From Adhaeribacter arboris (GTDB lineage Bacteria; Bacteroidota; Bacteroidia; Cytophagales; Hymenobacteraceae): a DNA stretch of 64,000 nucleotides. Positions 24,476 through 33,152 of the stretch are shown piece after piece. Each line of letters opens with the position of its first letter. Position 1 is the stretch's first letter. A program made the translations under genes and the position numbers. The notes beneath the pieces are model-generated. The model saw only the letters and a list, made by a program, of their open reading frames with translations. It ran no database searches and was not told the origin of the DNA. Location of the stretch: positions 4,712,001 to 4,776,000 of the forward strand of contig NZ_PYFT01000001.1 of assembly GCF_003023845.1 (NCBI RefSeq), written 5' to 3'.

Positions 24476-25285
24476 TTATTTAAACGTATACGATACGGCT
24501 ACTCCGTTTCCTGCGATGGGATCGTAGGTTGGCGTAATAGAAAGGCCTAGATTATTGTTTTTCTTGTGCAGGTGAGGCACTAATATGCCTACAGTAGCTC
24601 CAATGCCATAACCCAAAATTACGTCACTTAAAAAATGTTTACCGGCTTCCAGTCGCAGGTAACCAACCGAAGCGGGTAAAGCGGCCGCAACTCCCCAAAC
24701 TACCGGGCGTAAACGGGAATCCGGGTTAAAATCGTTGAAGACTTTTGCCGCGAAAAAAGTAGCACTAGCGGTAGCCGCCACGTGGCCGGCAAAAAAAGAA
24801 TTACTCGCATTTTTGGTGGTTCGGGTGCGTATAGGTGCTTCCGTACCGTAAACTAACGGGCGTTTCCGGTAAACCAGGCCGGCTGTCATGGCATAAATAG
24901 AACCGGTAATAGCCATTGTTTCGGTGTATAATAAAAATATTTGCGGTCCCGACTGAAACGCTTTTTTATCAATTATTAAAGCAAGAGGTAAAGCAAAAGA
25001 AGTATAAAGGGGAATATCACTTAAATTGTTGGCGCTTTCGGAATAATTTCCGGCCGTAAACCGATCAAAACCATTTACATCCGATTTAGTTAAGCCAGCT
25101 ACCTCCTCCGGCTTTAAACCGTGTTTGTTACTAATCAGGTACAAGCCTAAACCACTTACCGCCACTCCGCCACCCACAATGGGCGCATCTATTTTAAATG
25201 AAGTTTTATACGGCGATTGACTCTGACCAAAACCAGCTAAAGAAATTTGAAAGAATACAAATACAAGTACAAATTGATTTTTCAT
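24476..25285 (-). CDS. PAP2 superfamily phosphatase (lipid phosphatase-like)
   Basis: A 269-residue protein. An N-terminal signal (FVLVFVFFQISLAGFGQ) precedes several hydrophobic segments and the three type-2 phosphatidic acid phosphatase motifs. Motif one is the KRPLVYG segment; motif two is the SFFAGHVA segment (equivalent to PSGH); motif three is YLRLEAGKHFLSDV, with the catalytic His and Asp. The C-terminus ends in a beta-strand-like GNGVAVSYTFK. It is predicted to dephosphorylate lipid or undecaprenyl phosphates in the periplasm. Motif two has Phe-Ala in place of Pro-Ser before Gly-His, a mild deviation seen in many Bacteroidota members. Confidence 0.85.
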   Translation of the reverse strand: MKNQFVLVFVFFQISLAGFGQSQSPYKTSFKIDAPIVGGGVAVSGLGLYLISNKHGLKPEEVAGLTKSDVNGFDRFTAGNYSESANNLSDIPLYTSFALPLALIIDKKAFQSGPQIFLLYTETMAITGSIYAMTAGLVYRKRPLVYGTEAPIRTRTTKNASNSFFAGHVAATASATFFAAKVFNDFNPDSRLRPVVWGVAAALPASVGYLRLEAGKHFLSDVILGYGIGATVGILVPHLHKKNNNLGLSITPTYDPIAGNGVAVSYTFK

Positions 25286-25476
25286 CCTTAGTTTATACCC
25301 TCGTTTAGTCTTTCCGCACTCTACTTTTAAGCATGCTTTTCAAACGCTAAAACTCAGTAAAAGTTATTTTAGCGGTTATACAACATTATTGCCTGGCTTA
25401 AAGCTCTTAGCATAGTTTAGTATAGCATTGCTTTGCCCGGTAAATCTGAATTTCCATAATTATTATTTAGCACTAC

Positions 25477-26583
25477 TTACTTCGGGAAGCCGGTAGCATC
25501 CAGGCGGGGAATAATCTTTAGCGCATTTTTATAGTAAAGCTTCTTTAGAACTTCGTCGGGTAAATTTAAACCGTACATTTTCCAGAAGGCGTGGCGTTTG
25601 CGGTAATAATTAAAGTATTCGTCGTCGGTTTCGAGTACCCGGAAATAAGTATGGTATTCGGTAGGTTCGTAAGCGTCTTTGCCAAATAAAACCCGGTCTT
25701 GGTATTTAATGAACCATTCGCGGGCAAAATGCGGCTGCCGGCCCAATTCTGCTAGTACGGCCCCAATTTCGGTGTACATATTGGGCATTTTATCCATCAA
25801 TTTTCCCAAGGTAGCTAAGTCACCCCCTAACCAACCCAGGTGGGCATTAATAAAAATGGTTTTGGGATGTTTCGCGAATAAATTATGCTGCTCCTGCATT
25901 ACTTGCTGCCAACTCGGGTATTCGCTGCTGGGGCGGGCCCGGTTCGGAAACTGAGTTAACTCCAGCCAGCGTTCGTTGTATTTATCTATCGGGTCGAAGA
26001 AAGAACGGGGTTCGCCGGTATGAATGAGAACGGGTATTTTTAACTCGGCGCATTTCTGCCAGATAGGATTGAGCCGCGGGTCGTCGGTAGGTACGCGTTT
26101 GCCGTTTTTATCTTTTACGGTCATACCCAAATTTTTAAATATTTTCAAGCCCTGGGCGCCATTTCTTACGTCTTGTTCCAGTTGCGCCGCCGCTTTCTCG
26201 CCAAAGTTTGGGTCATCCATCTTGCTGAAATCGACATTGGCAAACACCACAAAACGATTGGGATAATTGTTTTTTAAATTAGCTACTCCGCTCTTAAGTT
26301 CACTGCCGCTGCCCCCGCTTAAGTTTATCATGGTGCGCATGTTCAGAGCATCCATTTCTTTAACCAGTTTGTTTAGCGCTTCTTTGCTCATGCTGGAATT
26401 TTGGTGATTATGCACGTCAATAAACGGGTATTTGGCTTTGGTTACCGGATGTTGGGGCACCACCAACGTAGATTTAGGCTCGTATTCTTCAATCGTCATG
26501 GTTTGCTGCGCACGGGCAGCAGGCAAAATAATAGGCAGAAAGGTGCTAGCGAGGAGTAGAAAAAGTTGGGTGGTTCGGGTCAT
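25477..26583 (-). CDS. Amidohydrolase family 2 protein, secreted
   Basis: 368 residues from ATG 26583. An upstream in-frame start at 26628 is less likely because the signal peptide (FLLLASTFLPIILPAARAQ) begins just after the 26583 Met. This is a TIM-barrel metal-dependent hydrolase of the amidohydrolase-2 family. H58 and H60 form the FIDVHNHQ metal site. Further likely ligands are His in PVLIHTGEP, His in INAHLGWLGGDL and Asp in VLFGKDAY. These proteins are often annotated as predicted TIM-barrel hydrolases; substrates include hydroxy-acids and lactones, and none can be assigned here. It reads leftward, 190 bp upstream of the PAP2 gene. Confidence 0.88.
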   Translation of the reverse strand: MTRTTQLFLLLASTFLPIILPAARAQQTMTIEEYEPKSTLVVPQHPVTKAKYPFIDVHNHQNSSMSKEALNKLVKEMDALNMRTMINLSGGSGSELKSGVANLKNNYPNRFVVFANVDFSKMDDPNFGEKAAAQLEQDVRNGAQGLKIFKNLGMTVKDKNGKRVPTDDPRLNPIWQKCAELKIPVLIHTGEPRSFFDPIDKYNERWLELTQFPNRARPSSEYPSWQQVMQEQHNLFAKHPKTIFINAHLGWLGGDLATLGKLMDKMPNMYTEIGAVLAELGRQPHFAREWFIKYQDRVLFGKDAYEPTEYHTYFRVLETDDEYFNYYRKRHAFWKMYGLNLPDEVLKKLYYKNALKIIPRLDATGFPK

Positions 26584-26893
26584 ACAATTAACGATGGAGT
26601 AGGAGCTAAATATAAGAAAGAGTGACAAATTTTTTGTTTTTGCAAGGGGCTTCTACACCCGAGTCTTCTTGGCATCGCTCTCAGAAGCAATTACAATCGA
26701 TAGACATATATTTATAGACACTATTGCCTCGTAGCTTAAGAGGCTCACGCAGCCACAAAGCAATGCATTAGCCAGTCTTTATTATAGAAATAAGATAAGC
26801 ATGGTTTTACAATGCAGTCCAGAACCCAGGATTATAATGGTCTTTTTCAGTGCTATTCAAATCAACAGTTTTTAAATGTATACCCGCTATTCC

Positions 26894-27571
26894 CTAAACC
26901 TCATCGCGATTATCTTCCATAGTTAGTCCCATGGTATCCAGATTTAGCGCTACGAGTTTGCCTAAGCCGGGTGGCCAACTATACACGCAGCCCCCATCGA
27001 TGTTAATAACCGGGGAAATGGGTCGGGTAATGCTATTTAGAATGAGGTTAACTCCCGTAGGGGTATGCCCGTGCACAATGCGGCGACCGTTGGTAAATTT
27101 ACTGTTTAATTTAAAATTCCGAATCCAGACCATTGCTTCGTATTCCGTAAATGGGTTTGAAGATTGAAAATCAAAACCGGCGTGTACCAGTAAATAATCA
27201 TTTAGCGGTTTATAATATTCCAGTTGTTTCATAAAGTTGAGGTAAGTAACCGGAATATCCGTTACCTGCTGCACCTTAAAACTGGCTAAGGTAGCCTGAC
27301 CACCATTGCGCAGCCAGGTAGTTAAATACTTGTCGCTTTTTAAAGATTCCAACAGCATTAACTCATGGTTGCCCATTAAAGTAGTAATGGCAAACCCTTG
27401 CGCCCGCAATTCCAGAATAAAATCAATTACTCCTTTTGAGTCCGGGCCCCGGTCAATGTAATCACCGAGCAGGAAAAGCTGGTCGGTAGGTTGGAGCTTA
27501 AGGCTTTCTTCCACCAGGCAGCGAAAAGTTTTAGCACAACCGTGCACGTCAGAAATAGCGTATCGGCTCAA
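26894..27571 (-). CDS. Metallophosphoesterase (PrpA/ApaH-like serine/threonine phosphatase)
   Basis: A 225-residue cytoplasmic protein with all the binuclear metallophosphatase motifs: D8-V-H10-G, G36-D37-Y-I-D-R-G, GNHE, HAGF, HGHTP and a terminal DGG. Length and motif spacing match bacterial PP1-like or symmetrical diadenosine tetraphosphatase-like enzymes. It would dephosphorylate phosphoproteins or Ap4A-type nucleotides; sequence alone does not decide. The aldo/keto reductase gene ends 42 bp upstream on the same strand, so the two may share a transcript. Confidence 0.88.
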   Translation of the reverse strand: MSRYAISDVHGCAKTFRCLVEESLKLQPTDQLFLLGDYIDRGPDSKGVIDFILELRAQGFAITTLMGNHELMLLESLKSDKYLTTWLRNGGQATLASFKVQQVTDIPVTYLNFMKQLEYYKPLNDYLLVHAGFDFQSSNPFTEYEAMVWIRNFKLNSKFTNGRRIVHGHTPTGVNLILNSITRPISPVINIDGGCVYSWPPGLGKLVALNLDTMGLTMEDNRDEV

Positions 27572-27613
27572 TTTTTAAAGTTTAGTTTATTTTTAAAGTA
27601 CGAAAAGTAGAGT

Positions 27614-28564
27614 TTAGATAAGTTTCTCTATGTATTGTTCCATGCGTTTGCGGGTTGCCGCATCGGGCAAACGGCCATAACCCGCGCCCATGTTGTCGGT
27701 AAGATGCTTAATTTTTGAAGTAGCCGGAATAACGCAGGTAATAGCCGGATGTGCCAAAATATATTTAAGAAAAAACTGTCCCCAACTAGCGCAGTCAAAC
27801 TCGCGGGCCCACTCCGGTAAGGGTTTGTCTTTTACTGCGCTAAATAAACTCCCACTCTCAAAAGGCCGGTTTACAATTACGGCAATATTCTTATCTTGCG
27901 CCAAGGGCAACAACCGGTTAGCCGCCTCACGGGTAGTAATATTATAGTTTAGTTGCACAAAATCGATGGATTCCGAACGCATAATTTTTTCTAAGTTATC
28001 AAAAGCACTTACCAGATAGTGGGTAATACCAATGTAGCGAATCCGGCCGACGGCTTTCCATTGGCGTAAAGTGGCTAAATGCGTTTGCCAGTCTACCAGG
28101 TTATGAATCTGCATCAAGTCTAAAGGATTACGGCGCATTTCGCGCATAGATGTTTCCATTTGGGTAATGCCTTGCTGCCGCCCTTGCGTCCAGACTTTGG
28201 TGGCCATAAATAATTTTTTAATTACTTTCAGCTCATCTGCCAAATCACCCACTACAACTTCCGACTCGCCGTACATCGGCGACGAATCAATTAATTTACC
28301 GCCCATTGCCACGAACTGCCGCAGCACTTCTTTTAAGGGAGCCCGTACCGTGGGCGACGGACTTACGTCAAAAGTTTGCCAGGTGCCCAATCCAACAACC
28401 GGTAGTGGCTCGTTGGTGGACGGTATTTTACGGACCAGCATGTTGGCCGGTGCTCCCAGACTATCAATAGGCGTATTTAAAAAGGCCGAAGCGCCGGCTG
28501 CCGCAATAAGCTTGGTGGCATCGCGGCGGGAGTAGCTTTGAGGTTTATGCGGGTAGTCTTCCAT
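27614..28564 (-). CDS. Aldo/keto reductase with Tat-type signal
   Basis: A 316-residue protein. A twin-arginine motif (SRRDATKLIAAAGASAF) indicates export by the Tat pathway, usual for folded cofactor-containing oxidoreductases in this group. The AKR barrel has the catalytic tetrad D93 and Y98 (KLIDSSPMYGES), K123 (MATKVW) and H154 (LMQIHN). The C-terminal NADP site is near VIPATSKIKHLTDNM. It should reduce or oxidise a carbonyl/alcohol substrate, perhaps a sugar, in the periplasm. It lies directly upstream of the phosphatase gene. The next gene upstream is the divergent rtcB unit. Confidence 0.88.
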   Translation of the reverse strand: MEDYPHKPQSYSRRDATKLIAAAGASAFLNTPIDSLGAPANMLVRKIPSTNEPLPVVGLGTWQTFDVSPSPTVRAPLKEVLRQFVAMGGKLIDSSPMYGESEVVVGDLADELKVIKKLFMATKVWTQGRQQGITQMETSMREMRRNPLDLMQIHNLVDWQTHLATLRQWKAVGRIRYIGITHYLVSAFDNLEKIMRSESIDFVQLNYNITTREAANRLLPLAQDKNIAVIVNRPFESGSLFSAVKDKPLPEWAREFDCASWGQFFLKYILAHPAITCVIPATSKIKHLTDNMGAGYGRLPDAATRKRMEQYIEKLI

Positions 28565-28857
28565 TGTTTTTACAAAAATAAAATTACTCGGATGTTGCTA
28601 CCCATGTACGTAGATTTTAGCTAGTCAGGTTGATTTACCTTTACTCGAAATATGGGTAATAGTCGTAAAGTATGGGTACTATAAATAACAAGCAGGTGCT
28701 TTTTACTTGCCAATAATGCTTTCATGCAGAATAAATCCTTATTCCAAATAAATAGCCGTTTTCAAATAGCGGGTAAAAAAATAACTTGTTTATTCAAAAT
28801 AATAGGTAAATTTAAGGGAGTGCCTTTAAAAATAATCAAGGATAATCTTGTTTTATT

Positions 28858-28886
28858 TTGAAATTAGAAAATAAGGTTTATATTTG
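28858..28886 (+). promoter_or_regulatory. Bacteroidota-type promoter of the rtcB leader
   Basis: TTG at 28858-28860, an 18-base spacer, then TATATTTG at 28879-28886. The latter matches TAnnTTTG exactly. Predicted transcription start is about 28892, some 20 bases before the leader ORF. Confidence 0.7.
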
Positions 28887-28911
28887 TTGCAAGTATTTCA
28901 ATCAAGAAGAA

Positions 28912-28986
28912 ATGATTTATTCAACCGTCCTGCCTATTGTTAACCAAAATTGGAAGCTAGACCAACTGGTTCGGGGCGTGTGTTGA
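28912..28986 (+). CDS. Putative 24-codon leader peptide upstream of rtcB
   Basis: A short ORF runs from ATG 28912 to TGA 28984-28986. A purine-rich aagaagaa stretch directly before the ATG could serve as ribosome site. It encodes 24 residues beginning MIYSTVLP and ending LVRGVC. Codons 3, 11, 13 and 17 are Tyr, Asn, Asn and Asp, and codon 14 is Trp. It lies between a consensus promoter and an intrinsic terminator, in front of rtcB. Codons 19-22 contain ggttcggg (28968-28975), which repeats the distal arm of the terminator and can pair with its proximal arm. I infer a regulatory leader peptide, not a functional protein. It could instead be a non-translated part of a small RNA. Confidence 0.5.
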   Translation: MIYSTVLPIVNQNWKLDQLVRGVC

Positions 28987-29040
28987 TATTTTTATACCCA
29001 GCATAACAGAAAACCCGAACCGTAAACGTTCGGGTTTTTT
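28968..29040 (+). promoter_or_regulatory. Candidate antiterminator/terminator switch upstream of rtcB
   Basis: Antiterminator helix: ggttcggg (28968-28975) with cccgaacc (29014-29021), 8 bp. It is mutually exclusive with the terminator helix aaacccgaac (29011-29020) with gttcgggttt (29028-29037), 10 bp, followed by Ts. A ribosome at the leader stop codon would cover 28968-28975 and allow the terminator to form. A ribosome stalled around codons 11-13 would leave it free. The geometry is that of a translation-coupled attenuator. This is inference from sequence only. Confidence 0.5.
29011..29040 (+). terminator. Intrinsic terminator between leader ORF and rtcB
   Basis: A 10-bp perfect stem (29011-29020/29028-29037) with a 7-base loop and a run of Ts. 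It ends 31 bp before the rtcB ATG, so transcription of rtcB from the upstream promoter needs readthrough. Confidence 0.85.
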
Positions 29041-29071
29041 ATTTAGTAGTAGTTTGTAATTTAATCGTATA

Positions 29072-30496
29072 ATGAGTACGGAAGTTTATGCGCCCAACAT
29101 GGCCAGTAAAAAGTTAACGGGACATGACCTGATGGAGTTAGGTTTTCCCGCCGGCAGAAGTATTAGCTTAGCCATTAGCTTAATGCAGAAACACTATGCC
29201 CATCTGTCGCCCGCAGCACAGTTAGATTTACTCAAGCAAGTGCTGCTGGCACCGGATAAGTTTGTTACCCACACGGTACTAGGCGAAATTCTGGCGGCGC
29301 TAACAAAACAAAATAATTCTACCGGAGCCATACACCTGCACGAGCAGCCCAAGCCATACGCCATTTTTGGCGATAATTTGATTGAAACCGATGCCAAAGA
29401 GCAGATGGATTTAGCTATGCGCTTGCCGGTAACGGTAAACGGCGCCCTGATGCCCGATACACACAAAGGCCACGGTTTACCTATCGGCGGTGTTCTCGCC
29501 ACAGATGGGGCAGTTATTCCGTACGCGGTAGGAATGGATATTGCCTGCCGGATGCACTTTACTTTATACAATGTGCCGGCTACTATACTGGAAAAACAAA
29601 AGTACCAACTAAAACAAGTTTTACAGGACCAGACCCGGTTTGGCGTAAATACGGGTTTTGAAAAACCGCAGGCGCACGAGGTGTTTGACCGGCCGGAGTT
29701 TAATCAGATAAAAGTATTGCAGCAACTAAAAACCCGGGCAGCATACCAGTTAGGCAGCTCGGGTACAGGTAACCACTTCGTAGAGTTTGGGGCGGTAACA
29801 TTGGATACCAACGACAACGCTTTTAACTTACCCGCCGGGGAGTACGTGGGAATCTTATCGCATTCGGGAGCCCGCAGTTTAGGCAAAAACATTGCGGCGC
29901 ATTACACCCAAATTGCTATGGATACTTGTCGGCTGCCGGTAGAAGCAAAATACTTAGCCTGGTTAAATCTGCAAACTCAGGCGGGTCAGGAATACTGGCA
30001 GGCCATGCAAGTAGCTAACGACTACGCCTTAGCTTGCCATGAGCGCATTCACGAACGCTTAAGTGTCAGTTTCGGGGAAGAGCCGGTAGCTCGTTTTGAT
30101 AACCCGCATAATTTTGCCTGGAAAGAGCAATGCCAGGGGCAAGAAGTAATTGTGCACCGCAAAGGAGCGGCCCGGGCAACTGCTGATAACTTTAATGTTA
30201 TTCCGGGTTCCATGACGCAGCCCGGCTACCTGGTACGGGGATTAGGGAACGTAGCAGCTCTTTATTCATCATCGCACGGCGCCGGACGGGCCATGTCCGC
30301 GAAAAAGGCCGCGCAGGTTTTATATCAAACCGAAATGAATGGCTTAATTAAGGCATTCGGCATAGAACTAATTGGCGGCAGTTTGCAGGAATCGCCGGTG
30401 GCGTATAAAAACATGCATTACGTGATGGAAAGCCAGCAGCAGCAAGTAGAAATTTTAGGCAAGTTTACTCCAAAATTAGTTCGGATGGACCGGTAG
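29072..30496 (+). CDS. rtcB: RtcB family RNA-splicing/repair ligase
   Basis: A 474-residue cytoplasmic protein. RtcB joins RNA 2',3'-cyclic phosphate or 3'-phosphate ends to 5'-OH ends using GTP and Mn2+. All signature motifs are present: D129-T-H131-K-G-H-G; metal-binding D156-I-A-C159; GTGN234-H235; H264 in LSHSGARSLG; H362 in VHRKGAA; and the guanylylated His402 in YSSSHGAGR. The protein is intact. In-frame ATG 29072 is used; a second ATG at 29099 is possible. No archease, PrfH or RtcR gene is adjacent, so this is a stand-alone repair ligase. Upstream lies the promoter/leader/terminator arrangement described separately, which suggests control by attenuation. Confidence 0.95.
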   Translation: MSTEVYAPNMASKKLTGHDLMELGFPAGRSISLAISLMQKHYAHLSPAAQLDLLKQVLLAPDKFVTHTVLGEILAALTKQNNSTGAIHLHEQPKPYAIFGDNLIETDAKEQMDLAMRLPVTVNGALMPDTHKGHGLPIGGVLATDGAVIPYAVGMDIACRMHFTLYNVPATILEKQKYQLKQVLQDQTRFGVNTGFEKPQAHEVFDRPEFNQIKVLQQLKTRAAYQLGSSGTGNHFVEFGAVTLDTNDNAFNLPAGEYVGILSHSGARSLGKNIAAHYTQIAMDTCRLPVEAKYLAWLNLQTQAGQEYWQAMQVANDYALACHERIHERLSVSFGEEPVARFDNPHNFAWKEQCQGQEVIVHRKGAARATADNFNVIPGSMTQPGYLVRGLGNVAALYSSSHGAGRAMSAKKAAQVLYQTEMNGLIKAFGIELIGGSLQESPVAYKNMHYVMESQQQQVEILGKFTPKLVRMDR

Positions 30497-30785
30497 TAAC
30501 GGACTTGGTTAAATTATATTTGCAAAAACCTTCTTTTAAGAACCTGCAAAAGAGAAAAAGTAGTTAGGAAATTAGCAAATTTAGGCTCCAGATAGATTGC
30601 GGAATTGATAAATTTCAAAATTTTAAGCAAAACAATAAATTTTATCCAGATAAGTAGCAGATAATTTAATTTTTTACTTAAAATTGAATTTCATTGTATA
30701 ACTTGGTAGTTACGATACCGTTGTATAATAAATAGTGTAGATTAATAGAATTAATGGGCGGAGGCATATAGCTGCTGTTTAAAAT

Positions 30786-31736
30786 ATGAAAATTGTTACC
30801 TTAACTATAAACCCAGCTTTAGATAAAAGCACCCAGGTAGAAAAGCTTGAGCCGGAGCATAAATTACGGTGTAACGCACCCGTATTTGAGCCAGGTGGGG
30901 GAGGAATAAATGTGTCGCGGGGCATCCGAAATCTGGGCGGCGATTCTTTAGCGTATTACTTATCGGGGGGTGCCACCGGTCAGGTATTACAACAATTGCT
31001 CGACGATGAAGGCATCACGCACATGCCTATTCCCTCGGTAAAATGGACCCGCGAAAATTTCTCCGTAATTGAAACTTCCACTGATAAGCAATACCGGTTT
31101 GGTATGCCAGGTTCTATTATTCCGGAGTACGAGTGGCAATACAGTTTAATTAAATTAGAGAAAACTTTTCCGAAACCCGAGTATATTGTAGCCAGTGGCT
31201 CTTTACCGCGCGGCGTTCCCAACGATTTTTACGCCCGCGTAGCTACTATCGCTAAAAAAATTGGCGCAAAATTAATTCTGGATACTTCCGGCGAAGCCTT
31301 AAAACAAGCTGCGGGTATTGGGGTGTATCTTTTAAAACCGAATTTGAGCGAATTGGCCATGCTGGCGGGTAAGACTGATATTCAAGACTCCGAAATAGAA
31401 CAATTTGGGAAACAACTGCTCGCCAACGGCATGTGCGAAGTAATGGTCGTTTCTATGGGGAGTCAAGGTGCGATGCTAATTACGAAAGATCAGGTAGAGC
31501 AAATTCCGGCACCTACCGTAAAAGCCCGCAGTACCGTTGGCGCCGGCGATAGTATGGTGGCCGGTTTGGTTTACAAAATGTCCTTAGGTTGGTCGCTGAG
31601 CGATTCGGTAAAATATGGGGTAGCCGCAGGAGCCGCCGCGGTTATGTCGCCGGGTTCTGAGTTATGCAAGCGCGACGACGTGGAAGAATTGTTTAAATGG
31701 ATTAAAGCCCAGCAATTAGTAGAAACCAACGAATAA
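30786..31736 (+). CDS. PfkB-family hexose-phosphate kinase (6-phosphofructokinase 2/1-phosphofructokinase type)
   Basis: A 316-residue cytoplasmic ribokinase-fold enzyme of the Pfk-2/FruK/LacC subgroup. It opens with the typical NPALDKSTQVEKLEP. It has the N-terminal glycine-rich substrate motif FEPGGGGINVSRG, a GSLPRGVP segment, the KPNLSEL motif and the ATP/anion-hole motif STVGAGDSMVAG, with catalytic base D255. It phosphorylates fructose-6-phosphate or a related phosphosugar; the KPN and SLPRG motifs favour phosphofructokinase-2-like activity, but tagatose-6-phosphate or fructose-1-phosphate cannot be excluded. It is single, followed by a terminator at 31766-31797. Confidence 0.87.
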   Translation: MKIVTLTINPALDKSTQVEKLEPEHKLRCNAPVFEPGGGGINVSRGIRNLGGDSLAYYLSGGATGQVLQQLLDDEGITHMPIPSVKWTRENFSVIETSTDKQYRFGMPGSIIPEYEWQYSLIKLEKTFPKPEYIVASGSLPRGVPNDFYARVATIAKKIGAKLILDTSGEALKQAAGIGVYLLKPNLSELAMLAGKTDIQDSEIEQFGKQLLANGMCEVMVVSMGSQGAMLITKDQVEQIPAPTVKARSTVGAGDSMVAGLVYKMSLGWSLSDSVKYGVAAGAAAVMSPGSELCKRDDVEELFKWIKAQQLVETNE

Positions 31737-31765
31737 CAAGAACTTATCTTTAAACGGAAATAAAC

Positions 31766-31797
31766 AAACGGCCGGATGTTATTATCCGGTCGTTTTT
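31766..31797 (+). terminator. Intrinsic terminator after the PfkB-family kinase
   Basis: A 12-bp stem (31766-31777/31784-31795, one G-U pair) with a 6-base loop and a T run. The following ~400 bp up to 32198 hold no gene I can support. Confidence 0.8.
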
Positions 31798-32198
31798 ATT
31801 TTCAATTGATTCAAACTCTTCTTGCCAATTTTCTTCTTACCAAAGCTTCAATATTCCTTTTTGCGTACCTTCTGGTAATTAAAGCAGATAAGATTGTATA
31901 TCTTTTTAGAATTAGCTGAACCATACTTGTTTCTTTTTAAATAGCTCGGTCAAAGCATTTCCGGTGTTGACTTTTTATTAAAATTAAGTTTTTAAGCATT
32001 TAACTGTGTAAAAGAAAAACTCACGTACCCAAAAAACGGTACATCTATTTATTCGGAGCCAAAATGCCCTTTTCTATTCTGGATAGCGCCTAAAACTACT
32101 CATTTGATTTATTTTCGTAAAAAAGAAATTAGATGATAGACGTTGCAAAATAAGATCATGGGAAAGTTATCTTATTGCTTAACAGTTATTTAGGTAAG

Positions 32199-32229
32199 TT
32201 GTAAGTTGCCTTCATTTTATGTATATTTG
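32199..32229 (+). promoter_or_regulatory. Bacteroidota-type promoter of the Panacea-domain gene
   Basis: TTG at 32199-32201, 20-base spacer, TATATTTG at 32222-32229 (exact TAnnTTTG). The expected start of transcription is around 32235. That leaves a very short leader before ATG 32248 and argues against a GTG start at 32242. Confidence 0.65.
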
Positions 32230-32247
32230 GACTAATAACAGGTGATT

Positions 32248-32700
32248 ATGGGTAATTACGACAGTGTAACGGTAGCGAATTATTTGTTGGCCTTGGCTTA
32301 TAAAAAAGGCATTGTGCTAAATGTTACCAAGGTGCAAAAACTGCTCTTTATTGCCTATGGTTATTTCCTGGCTAAGTACAACCAACACTTGCTGAACGAG
32401 CCGCCTCGCGCCTGGCCTTTTGGTCCTGTATTTCCGAAAACCCGCAAACAGGTAGATTACAGTAAAATTATTGGGGTAGAAGATGCTTCTTTACAGGAAA
32501 TAGCGGCGGACCCAATAGTAACAGATACGCTAAGCCGCATTATTGATAGATATTCTAAATTCAGTGCTAGCCAGTTGTCTGATTGGTCGCATATGCCGGG
32601 TAGCCCTTGGGATAAAACTACGAAAGAAGCTTCTTTTACCTGGGATTATCCTATTCCTGACGAGTACATTAAAGAGTACTTCTCGGGCATTGAAATTTAA
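32248..32700 (+). CDS. Panacea domain (DUF4065, SocA/GepA-like) protein, putative antitoxin
   Basis: 150 residues from ATG 32248; a GTG two codons earlier is possible. The whole protein is a Panacea/DUF4065 domain: VANYLLALAYKKGIVLNVTK, KVQKLLFIAYGYFLAKY, the conserved PRAWPFGPVFPKTRKQV, and the C-terminal LSDWSHMPGSPWDKT. Panacea proteins neutralise diverse toxins as antitoxins, including small membrane-acting ones, and related SocA acts as a proteolytic adaptor. Here the next gene, 17 bp downstream, encodes a small two-helix membrane protein, matching the PanA-PanT layout with the antitoxin first. A strong promoter lies upstream and a terminator closes the unit at 33153-33183. That it acts as an antitoxin is inference. 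Confidence 0.8.
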   Translation: MGNYDSVTVANYLLALAYKKGIVLNVTKVQKLLFIAYGYFLAKYNQHLLNEPPRAWPFGPVFPKTRKQVDYSKIIGVEDASLQEIAADPIVTDTLSRIIDRYSKFSASQLSDWSHMPGSPWDKTTKEASFTWDYPIPDEYIKEYFSGIEI

Positions 32701-32717
32701 AGGCTAAAAAATTTAAC

Positions 32718-33047
32718 TTGCAGAGTTTAGAAGAAATTATTCAGTCGCGCGCAACCCCTATTGGCAGAGATACCGATATTGACGCCGATGACTTAACGGC
32801 CCAACGTCGGCGCTTCGAAAATCAACGTTATAAAGAAGATACCTCTCACCGGAAATGGCTTGCCGTCTGGACGGCCATTGTGGTAACGTGTTGGCTAGGA
32901 GCCGTGTTGTACATCTTAATTATGAACGAACGCTTTATTTGTTTAAGCGACACGGTGCTTACTTCTTTACTGGCTACAACTACCTTAAATGTATTAGGTT
33001 TATCATTTATTGTGCTTCGGGGGCATTTTCTGTTGCCGGGTAAATAA
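32718..33047 (+). CDS. Small membrane protein, candidate toxin partner of the Panacea gene
   Basis: A 109-residue protein. The N-terminal half (about 48 residues) is soluble and charged, with IQSRATPIGRDTDIDADDL and RRRFENQRYKEDTSHRKWL. Two transmembrane helices follow, around residues 50-70 (AVWTAIVVTCWLGAVLYILI) and 78-98 (DTVLTSLLATTTLNVLGLSF). The only plausible start is TTG at 32718: a frame-matching stop lies at 32691-32693 and no ATG or GTG lies near. A weak start would keep this protein less abundant than its upstream partner. No enzymatic motif is visible. A membrane-disturbing toxin is the working idea; an accessory membrane anchor for the Panacea protein is an alternative. Confidence 0.65.
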   Translation: MQSLEEIIQSRATPIGRDTDIDADDLTAQRRRFENQRYKEDTSHRKWLAVWTAIVVTCWLGAVLYILIMNERFICLSDTVLTSLLATTTLNVLGLSFIVLRGHFLLPGK

Positions 33048-33152
33048 CCCGAAATTTTACAGATTTCGGTGGTAAGAACTTCTACCAGAATCAAGATGCC
33101 AATGAATTTACTAATTTTTCATTCGCGTGAGTCCGTTCAACTTGGTCATAAA

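Noticed and set aside
26629-26893. Search for a tRNA or small RNA in the GC-richer gap between amidohydrolase and metallophosphatase
   Set aside because: No cloverleaf arms, T-loop sequence or terminator hairpin could be built.
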